A stretch of 12,258 nt of DNA. It comes from Pseudobdellovibrionaceae bacterium. Its GTDB lineage: Bacteria > Bdellovibrionota > Bdellovibrionia > Bdellovibrionales > Bdellovibrionaceae. The notes under the pieces were generated by a model. It searched no databases, was not told the origin of the DNA, and was given only the letters and a program-made list of their open reading frames with translations. Shown in pieces: positions 6,044 through 12,258 of this stretch (position 1 is its first letter; each line of letters opens with the position of its first letter). Location: assembly GCA_947374445.1 (NCBI GenBank), contig CANCBY010000055.1:1-12258 (forward strand), read 5' to 3'. Both the position numbers and the translations under genes were made by a program.

Positions 6044-6604
6044 ATGTTGAAATCTTTCCGCCTGTTACTTTGTCTGCTTCTTGCAACCTCTGCAGAAGCT
6101 TCGACCAAATACAAAACGACATCTTCGACTGAAGGGCATCTCGAATTTTTAGCGCTTGGCCGCCCAGCGATGATTCGTATCAAAGGTGAGTCTGTTGGAC
6201 CTGATGGCGTGCTCACCTTGAGCGAGGGTTTTGCACAAGCCGAATTTCACTTAAAGCTTGCCGAGCTCAACACAGGAATTGAGATGCGCGACAAACACAT
6301 GAAAGAAAAATATCTCGAAATCGAAAAAAACCCCGAGGCAATTTTGACGATCGAAAATCTCACCTTGAAAAGTCAAGATCAAGATCAGGATGTCCCGTTC
6401 GAAGGACAACTTGCTCTTCATGGACAAAATAAAAAAGTAAATGGCTTACTCAGCTACAAAACTAGCAGCTCCGCACAAAAAACTGCGCATGCCGAATTCA
6501 AATTCAAACTGAGTGAATTTGCTATTTCAATCCCAAGTTATGCTGGGATCACTGTAGCTGACGAAGTTCAAATTAAACTCGACCTCAACCTAAAACCGGA
6601 ATAG
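6044..6604 (+). CDS. YceI-like periplasmic protein
   Basis: The 186-residue exported protein carries a signal peptide (MLKSFRLLLCLLLATSAEA) and a YceI-type lipocalin-like barrel. The diagnostic stretch LNTGIEMRDKHMKEKYLEI matches the family's 'LdTg...RD.HmrspyFl' motif, followed by the 'peaiLtienL' strand. YceI-type barrels bind isoprenoid or fatty-acid-like ligands and in several bacteria lie beside cytochrome b561 genes; here the partner is a b562-like gene instead. ATG 6044 is chosen over TTG 6008 and ATG 6032 because GGAG (6034-6037) lies six bases upstream and the signal peptide begins there. The stop codon is two bases from the next ATG, so the genes are probably cotranscribed and translationally coupled. 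Confidence 0.82.
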   Translation: MLKSFRLLLCLLLATSAEASTKYKTTSSTEGHLEFLALGRPAMIRIKGESVGPDGVLTLSEGFAQAEFHLKLAELNTGIEMRDKHMKEKYLEIEKNPEAILTIENLTLKSQDQDQDVPFEGQLALHGQNKKVNGLLSYKTSSSAQKTAHAEFKFKLSEFAISIPSYAGITVADEVQIKLDLNLKPE

Positions 6605-6606
6605 TT

Positions 6607-7788
6607 ATGCGCAATCTACTCGCTAGGATTAGATGCGGCCGACTGTGTCTTCTGGTACAATTCGCAATCCTAGCTTTAGGTACAACAAAGGCCTTCGCAT
6701 TTCCTGAAATGATTCGACATGGATACGTCAACTGCACAGCCTGCCATGTGTCCCCAGCAGGAGGGGGCGTACTGACTCCCTATGGCCGAGGACTCTCTGC
6801 AGAACTGCTTAGCACCTGGGGAACGGAATCCGAAGCTCAGTTTCTGCACGGAGCTTTTAGCAAAAAAAACTCTGTCCCTAAAAATAGCAATGAACTTGAA
6901 ACTATTTCTTCACCTCAGCTGATACAAGATTGGTTGCAAATCGGTGGAGATATCCGCTCGCTTCAGTACCACTACGAAAACAGTCAAGTGAAGATGGGGC
7001 AATGGATCAACATGCAGGCCATGATCGAAGCCAGTGCCCATGTTGGCAAGTGGACTGCAAATTTAGCTGTGGGTCAGCTCGACAGCAACGACCATTGGTC
7101 TGGTAACGGAACTCAATACTACCTCATGAATCAGTTGAATGAAACGCTCAGTGTGCGAGCCGGTCGATTTACACCTCAATTTGGTCTTAATATACCTGAG
7201 CATATTTCGCCCCCTCGAGCAAACCTCGGCTTCGGCGCCAATAGTGAGCGAAATTCTCTAGAGTTGCAATTAGCTGATGAGATTTGGAGCTTGGCCGCCA
7301 CATACAGCGAAGCTCCACTCATCCATCAAAATCCAGGAGAAAAAGCATTGGCTCTAAAGATCGAGCGCGTTTTTTCGGACACCCTCAAGCCAGGCCTTAG
7401 CTACTGGCGAGGTGAAACTGAAACCACACAAAGACAGATTGTCGGCCTGCATGCCCTCTTGGGGCTCAGCAAAAATACTTTTTGGCTGAGTGAAGTCGAC
7501 TGGCAAGAACAAATCACCAAAAGCACGCAGATCACACAGCATTCGCCTGCCACCTCTCAAAAATGGGGTTACGAAATACATAAAGGTCTCGTTGGACTCA
7601 TTGTTGTCGATGGGCAAATGGGTCGTCTCGAAGACCCTAATACACGAGTGATTCACTACGGAGGCGGACTTCAGTTTTTTCCGCGGCCTCACTTTCATCT
7701 CGAAGCACTTTGGACAAAAGAACAAGCTCCACAAACTTCCACTGGAGAGGGCGACTATGCGTGGTTTCTATTGCACTATTATCTATAG
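6607..7788 (+). CDS. Outer-membrane beta-barrel protein with an N-terminal heme c site (CxxCH)
   Basis: The 393-residue product has a signal peptide (1-31), then HGYVNCTACHVSPAGGG (38-54) with a heme c attachment motif Cys43-Thr-Ala-Cys46-His47, followed by LTPYGRGLSAELLS. From about residue 105 to the end the sequence alternates polar and hydrophobic residues in short strands (for example QWINMQAMIEASAHVGKW, LSVRAGRFTPQFG), and it ends with an aromatic strand, WFLLHYYL, as expected of an outer-membrane barrel. This heme-plus-barrel layout suggests a porin-like protein with a heme plug, although the motif could instead bind metal or remain heme-free. It starts two bases after the YceI stop (weak GGAA ribosome site) and overlaps the next gene by 32 bp. 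No distant Met ligand is obvious. Role in electron transfer is inferred from neighbours. Confidence 0.75.
   Translation: MRNLLARIRCGRLCLLVQFAILALGTTKAFAFPEMIRHGYVNCTACHVSPAGGGVLTPYGRGLSAELLSTWGTESEAQFLHGAFSKKNSVPKNSNELETISSPQLIQDWLQIGGDIRSLQYHYENSQVKMGQWINMQAMIEASAHVGKWTANLAVGQLDSNDHWSGNGTQYYLMNQLNETLSVRAGRFTPQFGLNIPEHISPPRANLGFGANSERNSLELQLADEIWSLAATYSEAPLIHQNPGEKALALKIERVFSDTLKPGLSYWRGETETTQRQIVGLHALLGLSKNTFWLSEVDWQEQITKSTQITQHSPATSQKWGYEIHKGLVGLIVVDGQMGRLEDPNTRVIHYGGGLQFFPRPHFHLEALWTKEQAPQTSTGEGDYAWFLLHYYL
7744..7751 (+). promoter_or_regulatory. Strong ribosome binding site inside the preceding gene
   Basis: GGAGAGGG ends five bases before ATG 7757 and lies within the last codons of the barrel gene. 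It fixes the start of the overlapping lipoprotein gene and supports translational coupling of the two. Confidence 0.7.
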
Positions 7789-8527
7789 GATTTTTAGTAT
7801 TATTAACGTTTTCAGGTTTTTTAGCAGGCTTAGCTTGGTCTTGCTGCTGGCTTCGTGCAATTACAAAATAATTAAAGACTCCCCAACTCAAAACAGCACG
7901 ACATCTTTTGGCGAGAATGCCACTGTTGATGCTGTCCTCGTACAACAGTCAGTCCTGGCAATATGCCTTCGCTGCCATGCTGGCAATACAAACCCGAACC
8001 TGTCGACGATCGATGCAATTACAAGTCAAATTGACAAAATCAAATCTCAAGTAATGAGCAATCAGATGCCTCCATCGAGCTCAGGCTATGCGGCTCTTAC
8101 CGATTGCCAAAAAGATATTTTAAATGAGTGGATCCGTCTTGGAATGCCGAGCACCTCGAGCAGCAAAGTGACAGATCTCAATTCTTGCAAGCAAGGAACA
8201 CCCATACAGCCTGCGGCAAAACCAATCCTAGAAATGCCACTCAATTATCAGACCTTTGTTGAAAAAATCTTACAGCCTAAATGCCTTCACTGCCATAATG
8301 AAAAAAGTGGTGATCTCGATGCTTCTCAGTATTTACTTTATCCCTACGCTGAACTCATTGCACATAAAAAACTTTTCAGCACCGATGGAGCTCACAGCAA
8401 GCTTTACAAAATTGTCAGTCGCAATGACGATGAGCGCATGCCGCCCCCCAAAGACTCTGCAGCTTTAGCCACTGACGAGCAAGACTTTATACTGCGCTGG
8501 CTCGACAACGGATACCCTGAAAATTGA
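7757..8527 (+). CDS. Diheme cytochrome c lipoprotein
   Basis: The 256-residue product has a long basic and hydrophobic N-terminus ending in the lipobox LLAS-Cys34, so the mature protein is lipid-anchored, probably in the outer membrane. Two cytochrome c units follow: CLRCH (70-74) with the likely axial Met in QMPP (Met104), and CLHCH (176-180) with RMPPP (Met228). The second unit, with ILQPKCLHCHNEKSGDLD and the late MPP, resembles the planctomycete-type cytochrome c domain. Both heme units end in a similar 'ILNEWIRLGMP' / 'ILRWLDNGYP' helix, indicating an internal duplication. Two further Cys (117, 144) may pair. The start overlaps the barrel gene by 32 bp behind a strong ribosome site. Partnering with the heme barrel is the natural inference. 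The N-terminal stretch before the hydrophobic core is unusually long for a lipoprotein signal. Confidence 0.85.
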   Translation: MRGFYCTIIYRIFSIINVFRFFSRLSLVLLLASCNYKIIKDSPTQNSTTSFGENATVDAVLVQQSVLAICLRCHAGNTNPNLSTIDAITSQIDKIKSQVMSNQMPPSSSGYAALTDCQKDILNEWIRLGMPSTSSSKVTDLNSCKQGTPIQPAAKPILEMPLNYQTFVEKILQPKCLHCHNEKSGDLDASQYLLYPYAELIAHKKLFSTDGAHSKLYKIVSRNDDERMPPPKDSAALATDEQDFILRWLDNGYPEN

Positions 8528-8561
8528 AGACATTAAGCCCGAAGCCAGCTTTGCACACCAC

Positions 8562-8583
8562 AAAAATTTAGCCCTAGATGGGC
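8562..8583 (-). terminator. Weak candidate terminator for the minus-strand cytochrome gene
   Basis: Read on the minus strand, GCCC (8583-8580) and GGGC (8574-8571) pair around a five-base loop and are followed by TAAATTTTTG. The stem is only four G-C pairs, so efficiency is doubtful. It lies directly after the stop of the gene ending at 8590. Confidence 0.3.
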
Positions 8584-8589
8584 ACGACC

Positions 8590-9501
8590 TTACTTTCTAG
8601 TATGATCGATTTTATGGTCTTTCATGTAGGCCAAATACGCGAGCACGTCGTCTAACTGCTCTGGCTTCAGGTGTAAGAATGAAGGCATCTTATCACGGAG
8701 CCTGAAGTCGGCACTGTTTCGAACGAAACTTTTTAATATCTCAGGAGCCCAGTATTCTGTGACGTTCTTTGGAACATTGAGCTCCGGGCCAAGCTCGCCG
8801 CCCTGCAAATTGATCGAATGGCAGCGCAAGCACTCGGATTTAAAAACTGAAAAACCTTTTGCTACAGAAGTGCCCGCAGACTCTGTCAATGGATACAGCT
8901 TGGCATATTTGACCTTGAAATCGACCACTTCGATCTGCACCAACTGGTAGGGCCAAGGAACAGCTTCGGCCGAGGGTGCCTTTTCCCAAATCACATAAAA
9001 TGGCGCTGGCGTGATCATGGATTTACCTTGAAGTACTTTTTCAAAAGCGAAATCTTTTTTACCATGCTCACGAAAAACCAAAACAGCAGACTGCTGCAAA
9101 AGGTTATCAAAAGAAGTATTCGGTGCATATCCGTCTTTGGACGTAAACACCAATTCATTGGCAAGACTTTTAGATTCAAATCCAGCCAAAGCTAAAACTT
9201 CGCTCAACCTAAAGCCGTCATAAGCTTTTGTTTTTTTATACACTGGATCTTGAATCTCGACAGTCACTAACTTGAGACCAAGCTTCATTTGCGACAACAA
9301 AAGGTCGACCTTCCGTGCAGGTAAAACAATTGTCAGACTTTTCGAATCACTACTACCAAAAGACTCAAAAGCCCAAAAAACTACAGAAAATAGAATGCTT
9401 GCAATTAGAAATAGCTGTTTGCCTTTATTATTTTTCAAATGACCCACCCTTTTTGGTATCTCCTCATTAAATAAAGACCTTTGCAATCCTGTTCCTCTCA
9501 T
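8590..9501 (-). CDS. Exported protein with a sulfite-oxidase-like domain and a C-terminal monoheme cytochrome c
   Basis: From ATG 9501 the product is 303 residues. The C-terminal ~75 residues form a class I cytochrome c: ECLRCHSINLQGG with Cys224, Cys227 and His228, a likely ligand Met272 in KMPSF, and the final helix LDDVLAYLAYMKDH. The ~150-residue middle region (YDGFRLSEVLALAGF, VFTSKDGYAPNTSF, MITPAPFYVIWE, WPYQLVQIEVVDF) recalls the oxidoreductase molybdopterin-binding fold of sulfite-oxidase-type proteins, but no cofactor-ligating Cys is present in it, so it may be a cofactor-free relative. The start is ambiguous: ATG 9501 follows AGGGAA repeats. GTG 9447 gives a cleaner signal peptide (KNNKGKQLFLIASILFSVV) with GAGGAG 12 bases upstream. 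ATG 9540 would overlap the divergent gene and has no ribosome site. Probably a periplasmic electron carrier; it lies convergent to the redox cluster. Confidence 0.75.
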   Translation of the reverse strand: MRGTGLQRSLFNEEIPKRVGHLKNNKGKQLFLIASILFSVVFWAFESFGSSDSKSLTIVLPARKVDLLLSQMKLGLKLVTVEIQDPVYKKTKAYDGFRLSEVLALAGFESKSLANELVFTSKDGYAPNTSFDNLLQQSAVLVFREHGKKDFAFEKVLQGKSMITPAPFYVIWEKAPSAEAVPWPYQLVQIEVVDFKVKYAKLYPLTESAGTSVAKGFSVFKSECLRCHSINLQGGELGPELNVPKNVTEYWAPEILKSFVRNSADFRLRDKMPSFLHLKPEQLDDVLAYLAYMKDHKIDHTRK

Positions 9502-9526
9502 TTCCCTTGCTTCCCTTTCCAGGGAA
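9502..9526. repeat. Three copies of TTCCCT/AGGGAA in a divergent intergenic region
   Basis: TTCCCT occurs at 9502-9507 and 9511-9516, and its reverse complement AGGGAA at 9521-9526, so the last two form an inverted repeat with a four-base centre. The cluster lies between the divergent cytochrome and peptidase genes and could be an operator. On the minus strand the copies are purine-rich and may simply act as ribosome binding sequence for ATG 9501. Confidence 0.35.
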
Positions 9527-9538
9527 ATTCGGGTAAGC

Positions 9539-11437
9539 ATGGTTATGAACAAAACATCTGCGACTATTATGTTTATTTGTAGTGTATTTTTGACTTCGCT
9601 GGCTTTTGCGCACCTAAAGGCAAATTTATATTTTAAAAAAACCGCATCGCAACTTCAAATCAAATCACAGATTAGTAACAACGAAAATGTCGACCTTCAT
9701 TTTAAACTCAAAGCCCAAACACAACTTCAGCAAATTTCGGGCTTTACATCGAACCTCAATCCCGATGGCTCGATGGATCTTCTTCTAAAAGCGCAGCAGA
9801 TAGGCCAGATTCAATATCTTATTACACTGCCATCGACGAATACAGCACCCATTTACATTGCCGGCGACGAGAACTGGATCCCAACTCTAACCGGCTCACA
9901 AACATCAAACTCGGTTCAAACCCAATACATTGTATCGGCAGACATGCCTCCAGATTATCAGCTGATTCATTCAGCCACCGGACACCCTCAAGATGAATTG
10001 GCTTTTGTGATTTGCAAATGCCGAAAGTATTCAGGCGCGAATGGAAAGCTCAATATTTTTCTTCTGAAAGATGAGCCTGAACTCGCTCAAACATTGCTAT
10101 CAACACTTGAGACATACCTGAATCAATTCGAAAAACAATTTGGTCACTATCCATACGATCAGTTCTCTGTCGTAGAAAGCCCCGATGAAATTGGCTACGC
10201 CTTTCCAAAAATGACTTGGATTGGCAGCCAGCTCTTGCACTTTCCGTTTATTTTAAAAACGTCTCTGCCACATGAACTTCTGCACTCTTGGTGGGGAAAC
10301 GGCGTTTTTGTTGATCCCGGTAAAGGCAATTGGTGCGAAGGACTTACAACTTTTGGCGCCGACTATGGACTGCTGCCTGAAAGCGATAAAAAAATATATC
10401 GTGTCAAGGCCATCACAAATTTTTTAAACTATTCTCGCGGCACTACTGAAATTCCGTTGTCTCAATTTTCATCTCGAGGCGAAGACCGCTCACTGCAAGC
10501 AATTGGCTACGACAAAGCTCTCATGGTTTTTATTATGCTTGAAACTCGTGTTGGAAAGACCGTCTTCAATCAGGCGCTTCAAGAGTTTTACAAAAAGTAT
10601 CGTTTCAAAAAAGCAAGCTTTGAAGATTTCTTTTCTGTTTTGTCACAGACGTCTAAACTGGATTTCACAGAATTTAAAAAATTTTGGCTCTACTCAAAAG
10701 GCCTTTTGCCTAAAGAAGTTCTCAAACTTAGCTGGCAAGAAAACCCCAACCAGCTTGTTTTTGAGACACCAAACCCTTCAGCCCTCAAAACTATTGCTGG
10801 CCTACCGCTAAATATTTTAGCCTTGATGCCGGATCAAACGGTCAAAAGCTTCAATCAAAAGGTTCGAGACGATGGCAAAGGACTTGAACTCAAAGTTGCC
10901 GCGGCTCCGGTGCGACCTCTTTCTTATACTTTTGACCAAGACTTTTTGTTACTCAGAGAACTGAGCGCGAGCGAAAAACCGGTTACTTTTTCGCAGTACT
11001 TTGCAAGTCCGGCGATCAAAGTTTTAAGTGGTGACGATCAGTTAGTCACTCAGCTGGACGCTGTTTTTGCCAACAGCAAATTTGAAAGCATCACTGACTT
11101 CCGTGAGCTGGGCACATCGCAGCTGATGATTGTCAGCATAGACCAAGCCGTGCGCAACGCTGACGTGCGTGCAGAGCTTGGCAAGAAGGGGCTCGAGCTC
11201 TCTCCAAAGCAGTTCACTTATCAGGGTCAAACATTTAGTCTCAACGAGAATTCTCTTTTTGTTTCTTTTAAAATCAAACAAACTCGAATGCTTGTTGTGG
11301 CCTTGGGGTCTAGTCAAACCCTGAACCGTTGGCTTCAACGTTGGAGCCACTACGGAGATAAAAGCTATCTGATTCTCGACAGTAAATCCGCCCTCACCCA
11401 AGGCGTGTGGCTAGAGCCATCTCCGATCGCTCTCTAA
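9539..11437 (+). CDS. Exported M1-type zinc metallopeptidase (aminopeptidase-like)
   Basis: The 632-residue protein has a signal peptide (about 1-24, ending LAFA). Residues 195-390 contain the gluzincin catalytic core: HELLH (245-249) directly followed by SWWGNGV, third ligand Glu267 in NWCEGLTTFGADY, and a candidate transition-state Tyr324 in IGYDKALMVFIMLE. In place of the GAMEN substrate-binding motif of classical M1 enzymes it has EIGYAFPKM (217-225). Only 17 residues separate the second His from Glu267, against 18 in classical M1. I recall a bacterial M1 clade with the same 'HE..H.WWGN.V.VD...GNW.EGLT.Y.ADY' layout, so both traits are probably clade features. The C-terminal part (400-632), ending SHYGDKSYLILD then QGVW, also fits that clade. 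It likely trims peptides in the periplasm. ATG 9545 (residue 3) is an equally good start; neither has a strong ribosome site. Confidence 0.82.
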   Translation: MVMNKTSATIMFICSVFLTSLAFAHLKANLYFKKTASQLQIKSQISNNENVDLHFKLKAQTQLQQISGFTSNLNPDGSMDLLLKAQQIGQIQYLITLPSTNTAPIYIAGDENWIPTLTGSQTSNSVQTQYIVSADMPPDYQLIHSATGHPQDELAFVICKCRKYSGANGKLNIFLLKDEPELAQTLLSTLETYLNQFEKQFGHYPYDQFSVVESPDEIGYAFPKMTWIGSQLLHFPFILKTSLPHELLHSWWGNGVFVDPGKGNWCEGLTTFGADYGLLPESDKKIYRVKAITNFLNYSRGTTEIPLSQFSSRGEDRSLQAIGYDKALMVFIMLETRVGKTVFNQALQEFYKKYRFKKASFEDFFSVLSQTSKLDFTEFKKFWLYSKGLLPKEVLKLSWQENPNQLVFETPNPSALKTIAGLPLNILALMPDQTVKSFNQKVRDDGKGLELKVAAAPVRPLSYTFDQDFLLLRELSASEKPVTFSQYFASPAIKVLSGDDQLVTQLDAVFANSKFESITDFRELGTSQLMIVSIDQAVRNADVRAELGKKGLELSPKQFTYQGQTFSLNENSLFVSFKIKQTRMLVVALGSSQTLNRWLQRWSHYGDKSYLILDSKSALTQGVWLEPSPIAL

Positions 11438-11452
11438 AGAGCTCAGCACCGG

Positions 11453-12258
11453 CTAATAGTCACAACCTGCAACAACGGGCTGAGTCTCGCATCGCTGTGC
11501 CGATTGAGTTAATATTGTGGCGTCTTCCCACTGGCCATTGGCATTGCAACGGCGGCGCACGCAGTGAACTCCTGCCTGTGAAATATCGCAGGTCTTTGTG
11601 TTTTTCATTGCCTTCTTCTTTTTAGACAAACCCTCACAAGTCCACGCGCATTGATTGAGCTCCGCAAAAGGCGCTTCACAAATTTGACTTGGCAATCGTG
11701 GTGGAGCCGGAATCTTCGCTACAACAATGGGCTTAAGTTTTTTGCTCTTATCATCAAGTGCCTCAATCTCCTTGGCAGGTAAAGTGACAACAGCCTGCAG
11801 TTGCCCGCGTGCGACTTTGCGCCCTTTAAGCAGAACATCATAGGCCACTTCATCATTTTCTTTAAGGCCTTGAAATACTACTTTTTGCCCGCCTTGAATT
11901 TTGATCATGGATTCATTTTCGAGCCCTCGAAATTCTTGCTCCCCATGCAACACTGTCAACTCGACATACGGAGACTCGGGCCGGTAATCCAAAATGAAAA
12001 CTCCATTAGTGAAAACATTCTTTGAAAGTGGGGTTATATACTGACGGACGCAATCTTTTTCACAGGAGACTTGGATTTTGCCTTTTTGCAATTGCAGATC
12101 TAAAACTTCACCCTCTCCCCATGTGATCACGGGAAGCTCCAGAACTGAGTTTTCAAAAACAATCACCTGAGTGTACGGATCGAGCGCGATCTTCACTTCG
12201 GCGTCAGCCGAGGTTACAATCTTTGCGTGCTCAGTGAGAACATCATTTTTTTTAAGAT
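11453..12258 (-). CDS. FecR-domain protein with cysteine-rich C-terminus (5' end outside window)
   Basis: The frame stays open from the stop at 11453 to the right edge, so the start lies outside; an internal GTG at 12196 is not a believable start because the upstream codons continue the domain. The visible N-terminal part (LKKNDVLTEHAKIVTSADAE, then VKIALDPYTQVIVFENSVLE, then LDLQLQKGKIQVSC) has the 'gd.i.T...a.i.l.....v.l..nS.l.l......v..l..G.v.v' rhythm of a FecR domain, a beta-rich domain that senses or scaffolds at the envelope. A second beta-rich stretch and a Lys/Pro-rich linker (KSKKLKPIVVAKIPAPPRLP) follow. The last ~75 residues hold eight Cys, probably four disulfides, with a basic HCVRRRC core. 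No sigma factor or TonB receptor lies alongside, so classical FecR signalling is unsupported. Likely an exported surface or periplasmic protein. The peptidase gene converges on it 15 bp away. Confidence 0.65.
   Translation of the reverse strand, partial: LKKNDVLTEHAKIVTSADAEVKIALDPYTQVIVFENSVLELPVITWGEGEVLDLQLQKGKIQVSCEKDCVRQYITPLSKNVFTNGVFILDYRPESPYVELTVLHGEQEFRGLENESMIKIQGGQKVVFQGLKENDEVAYDVLLKGRKVARGQLQAVVTLPAKEIEALDDKSKKLKPIVVAKIPAPPRLPSQICEAPFAELNQCAWTCEGLSKKKKAMKNTKTCDISQAGVHCVRRRCNANGQWEDATILTQSAQRCETQPVVAGCDY

Noticed and set aside
6378..6395. Short tandem-like run encoding Gln-Asp repeats in the YceI-like gene
   Set aside because: Only about three imperfect hexamer units in a variable loop; ordinary low-complexity coding sequence.
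7354..7945. Two overlapping minus-strand open frames (7354-7734 and 7637-7945)
   Set aside because: They lie opposite the barrel and cytochrome lipoprotein genes, show no recognisable domain and are arginine/serine-rich in the manner of antisense translations.
11042..11401. Minus-strand 119-codon open frame opposite the peptidase C-terminus
   Set aside because: It is antisense to a clear family-specific coding region and has no ribosome site or motif of its own.
11429..11442. GCTCT-CTAA-AGAGC hairpin at the end of the peptidase gene as a terminator
   Set aside because: The stem is five pairs, includes the stop codon in the loop and lacks a U-run.

Overview
The window (12,258 bp, moderate and slightly A+T-leaning base composition) is a gene-dense chromosomal stretch of a Gram-negative bacterium. 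It encodes almost exclusively exported, membrane or envelope proteins. A TIGR02147-type regulator, a planctomycete-type cytochrome c lipoprotein, a DUF1552/DUF1501-like tail, a heme-tagged outer-membrane barrel and lysine-rich secreted proteins together suggest a Bdellovibrio-like or other delta-type lineage. That placement is inference from gene content only. There are no tRNA or rRNA genes, insertion sequences or CRISPR arrays, and no intergenic gap exceeds 160 bp.

Layout: (1) 1-354, the 3' end of a DUF1552/DUF1501-like gene, plus strand. (2) 440-1693, a secreted purple-acid-phosphatase-type metallophosphoesterase, preceded by a perfect 11-bp inverted repeat that contains its ribosome binding site. 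(3) 1706-3007, minus strand, an NRAMP-superfamily metal transporter with altered ion-site motifs. It is divergent from (4) 3156-3821, an ExoD-family membrane protein. (5) 3874-4686, minus strand, a TIGR02147/DUF4423 regulator. It is divergent from (6) 4813-5424, a secreted protein of unknown function; the 126-bp gap between them holds two perfect palindromes, one abutting the regulator start codon. (7) 5485-8527, plus strand, a redox cluster: a cytochrome b562-like protein, a YceI-like periplasmic protein, an outer-membrane barrel with an N-terminal CxxCH, and a diheme cytochrome c lipoprotein. The last three are nearly contiguous or overlapping. (8) 8590-9501, minus strand, an exported protein with a sulfite-oxidase-like domain and a C-terminal monoheme cytochrome c. 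It is divergent from (9) 9539-11437, an exported M1-type metallopeptidase. (10) 11453-12258, minus strand, a FecR-domain protein with a cysteine-rich tail, running off the right edge.

The most coherent functional unit is 5485-8527, with 8590-9501 beside it: one b-type and four c-type heme sites in five neighbouring genes, including a heme-tagged barrel and a diheme lipoprotein. It is a candidate cell-envelope electron-transfer module, possibly a minimal porin-cytochrome conduit. The most interesting regulatory signals are the hairpin that can hide the ribosome binding site of the phosphoesterase and the palindrome over the predicted -10/start region of the TIGR02147 regulator.
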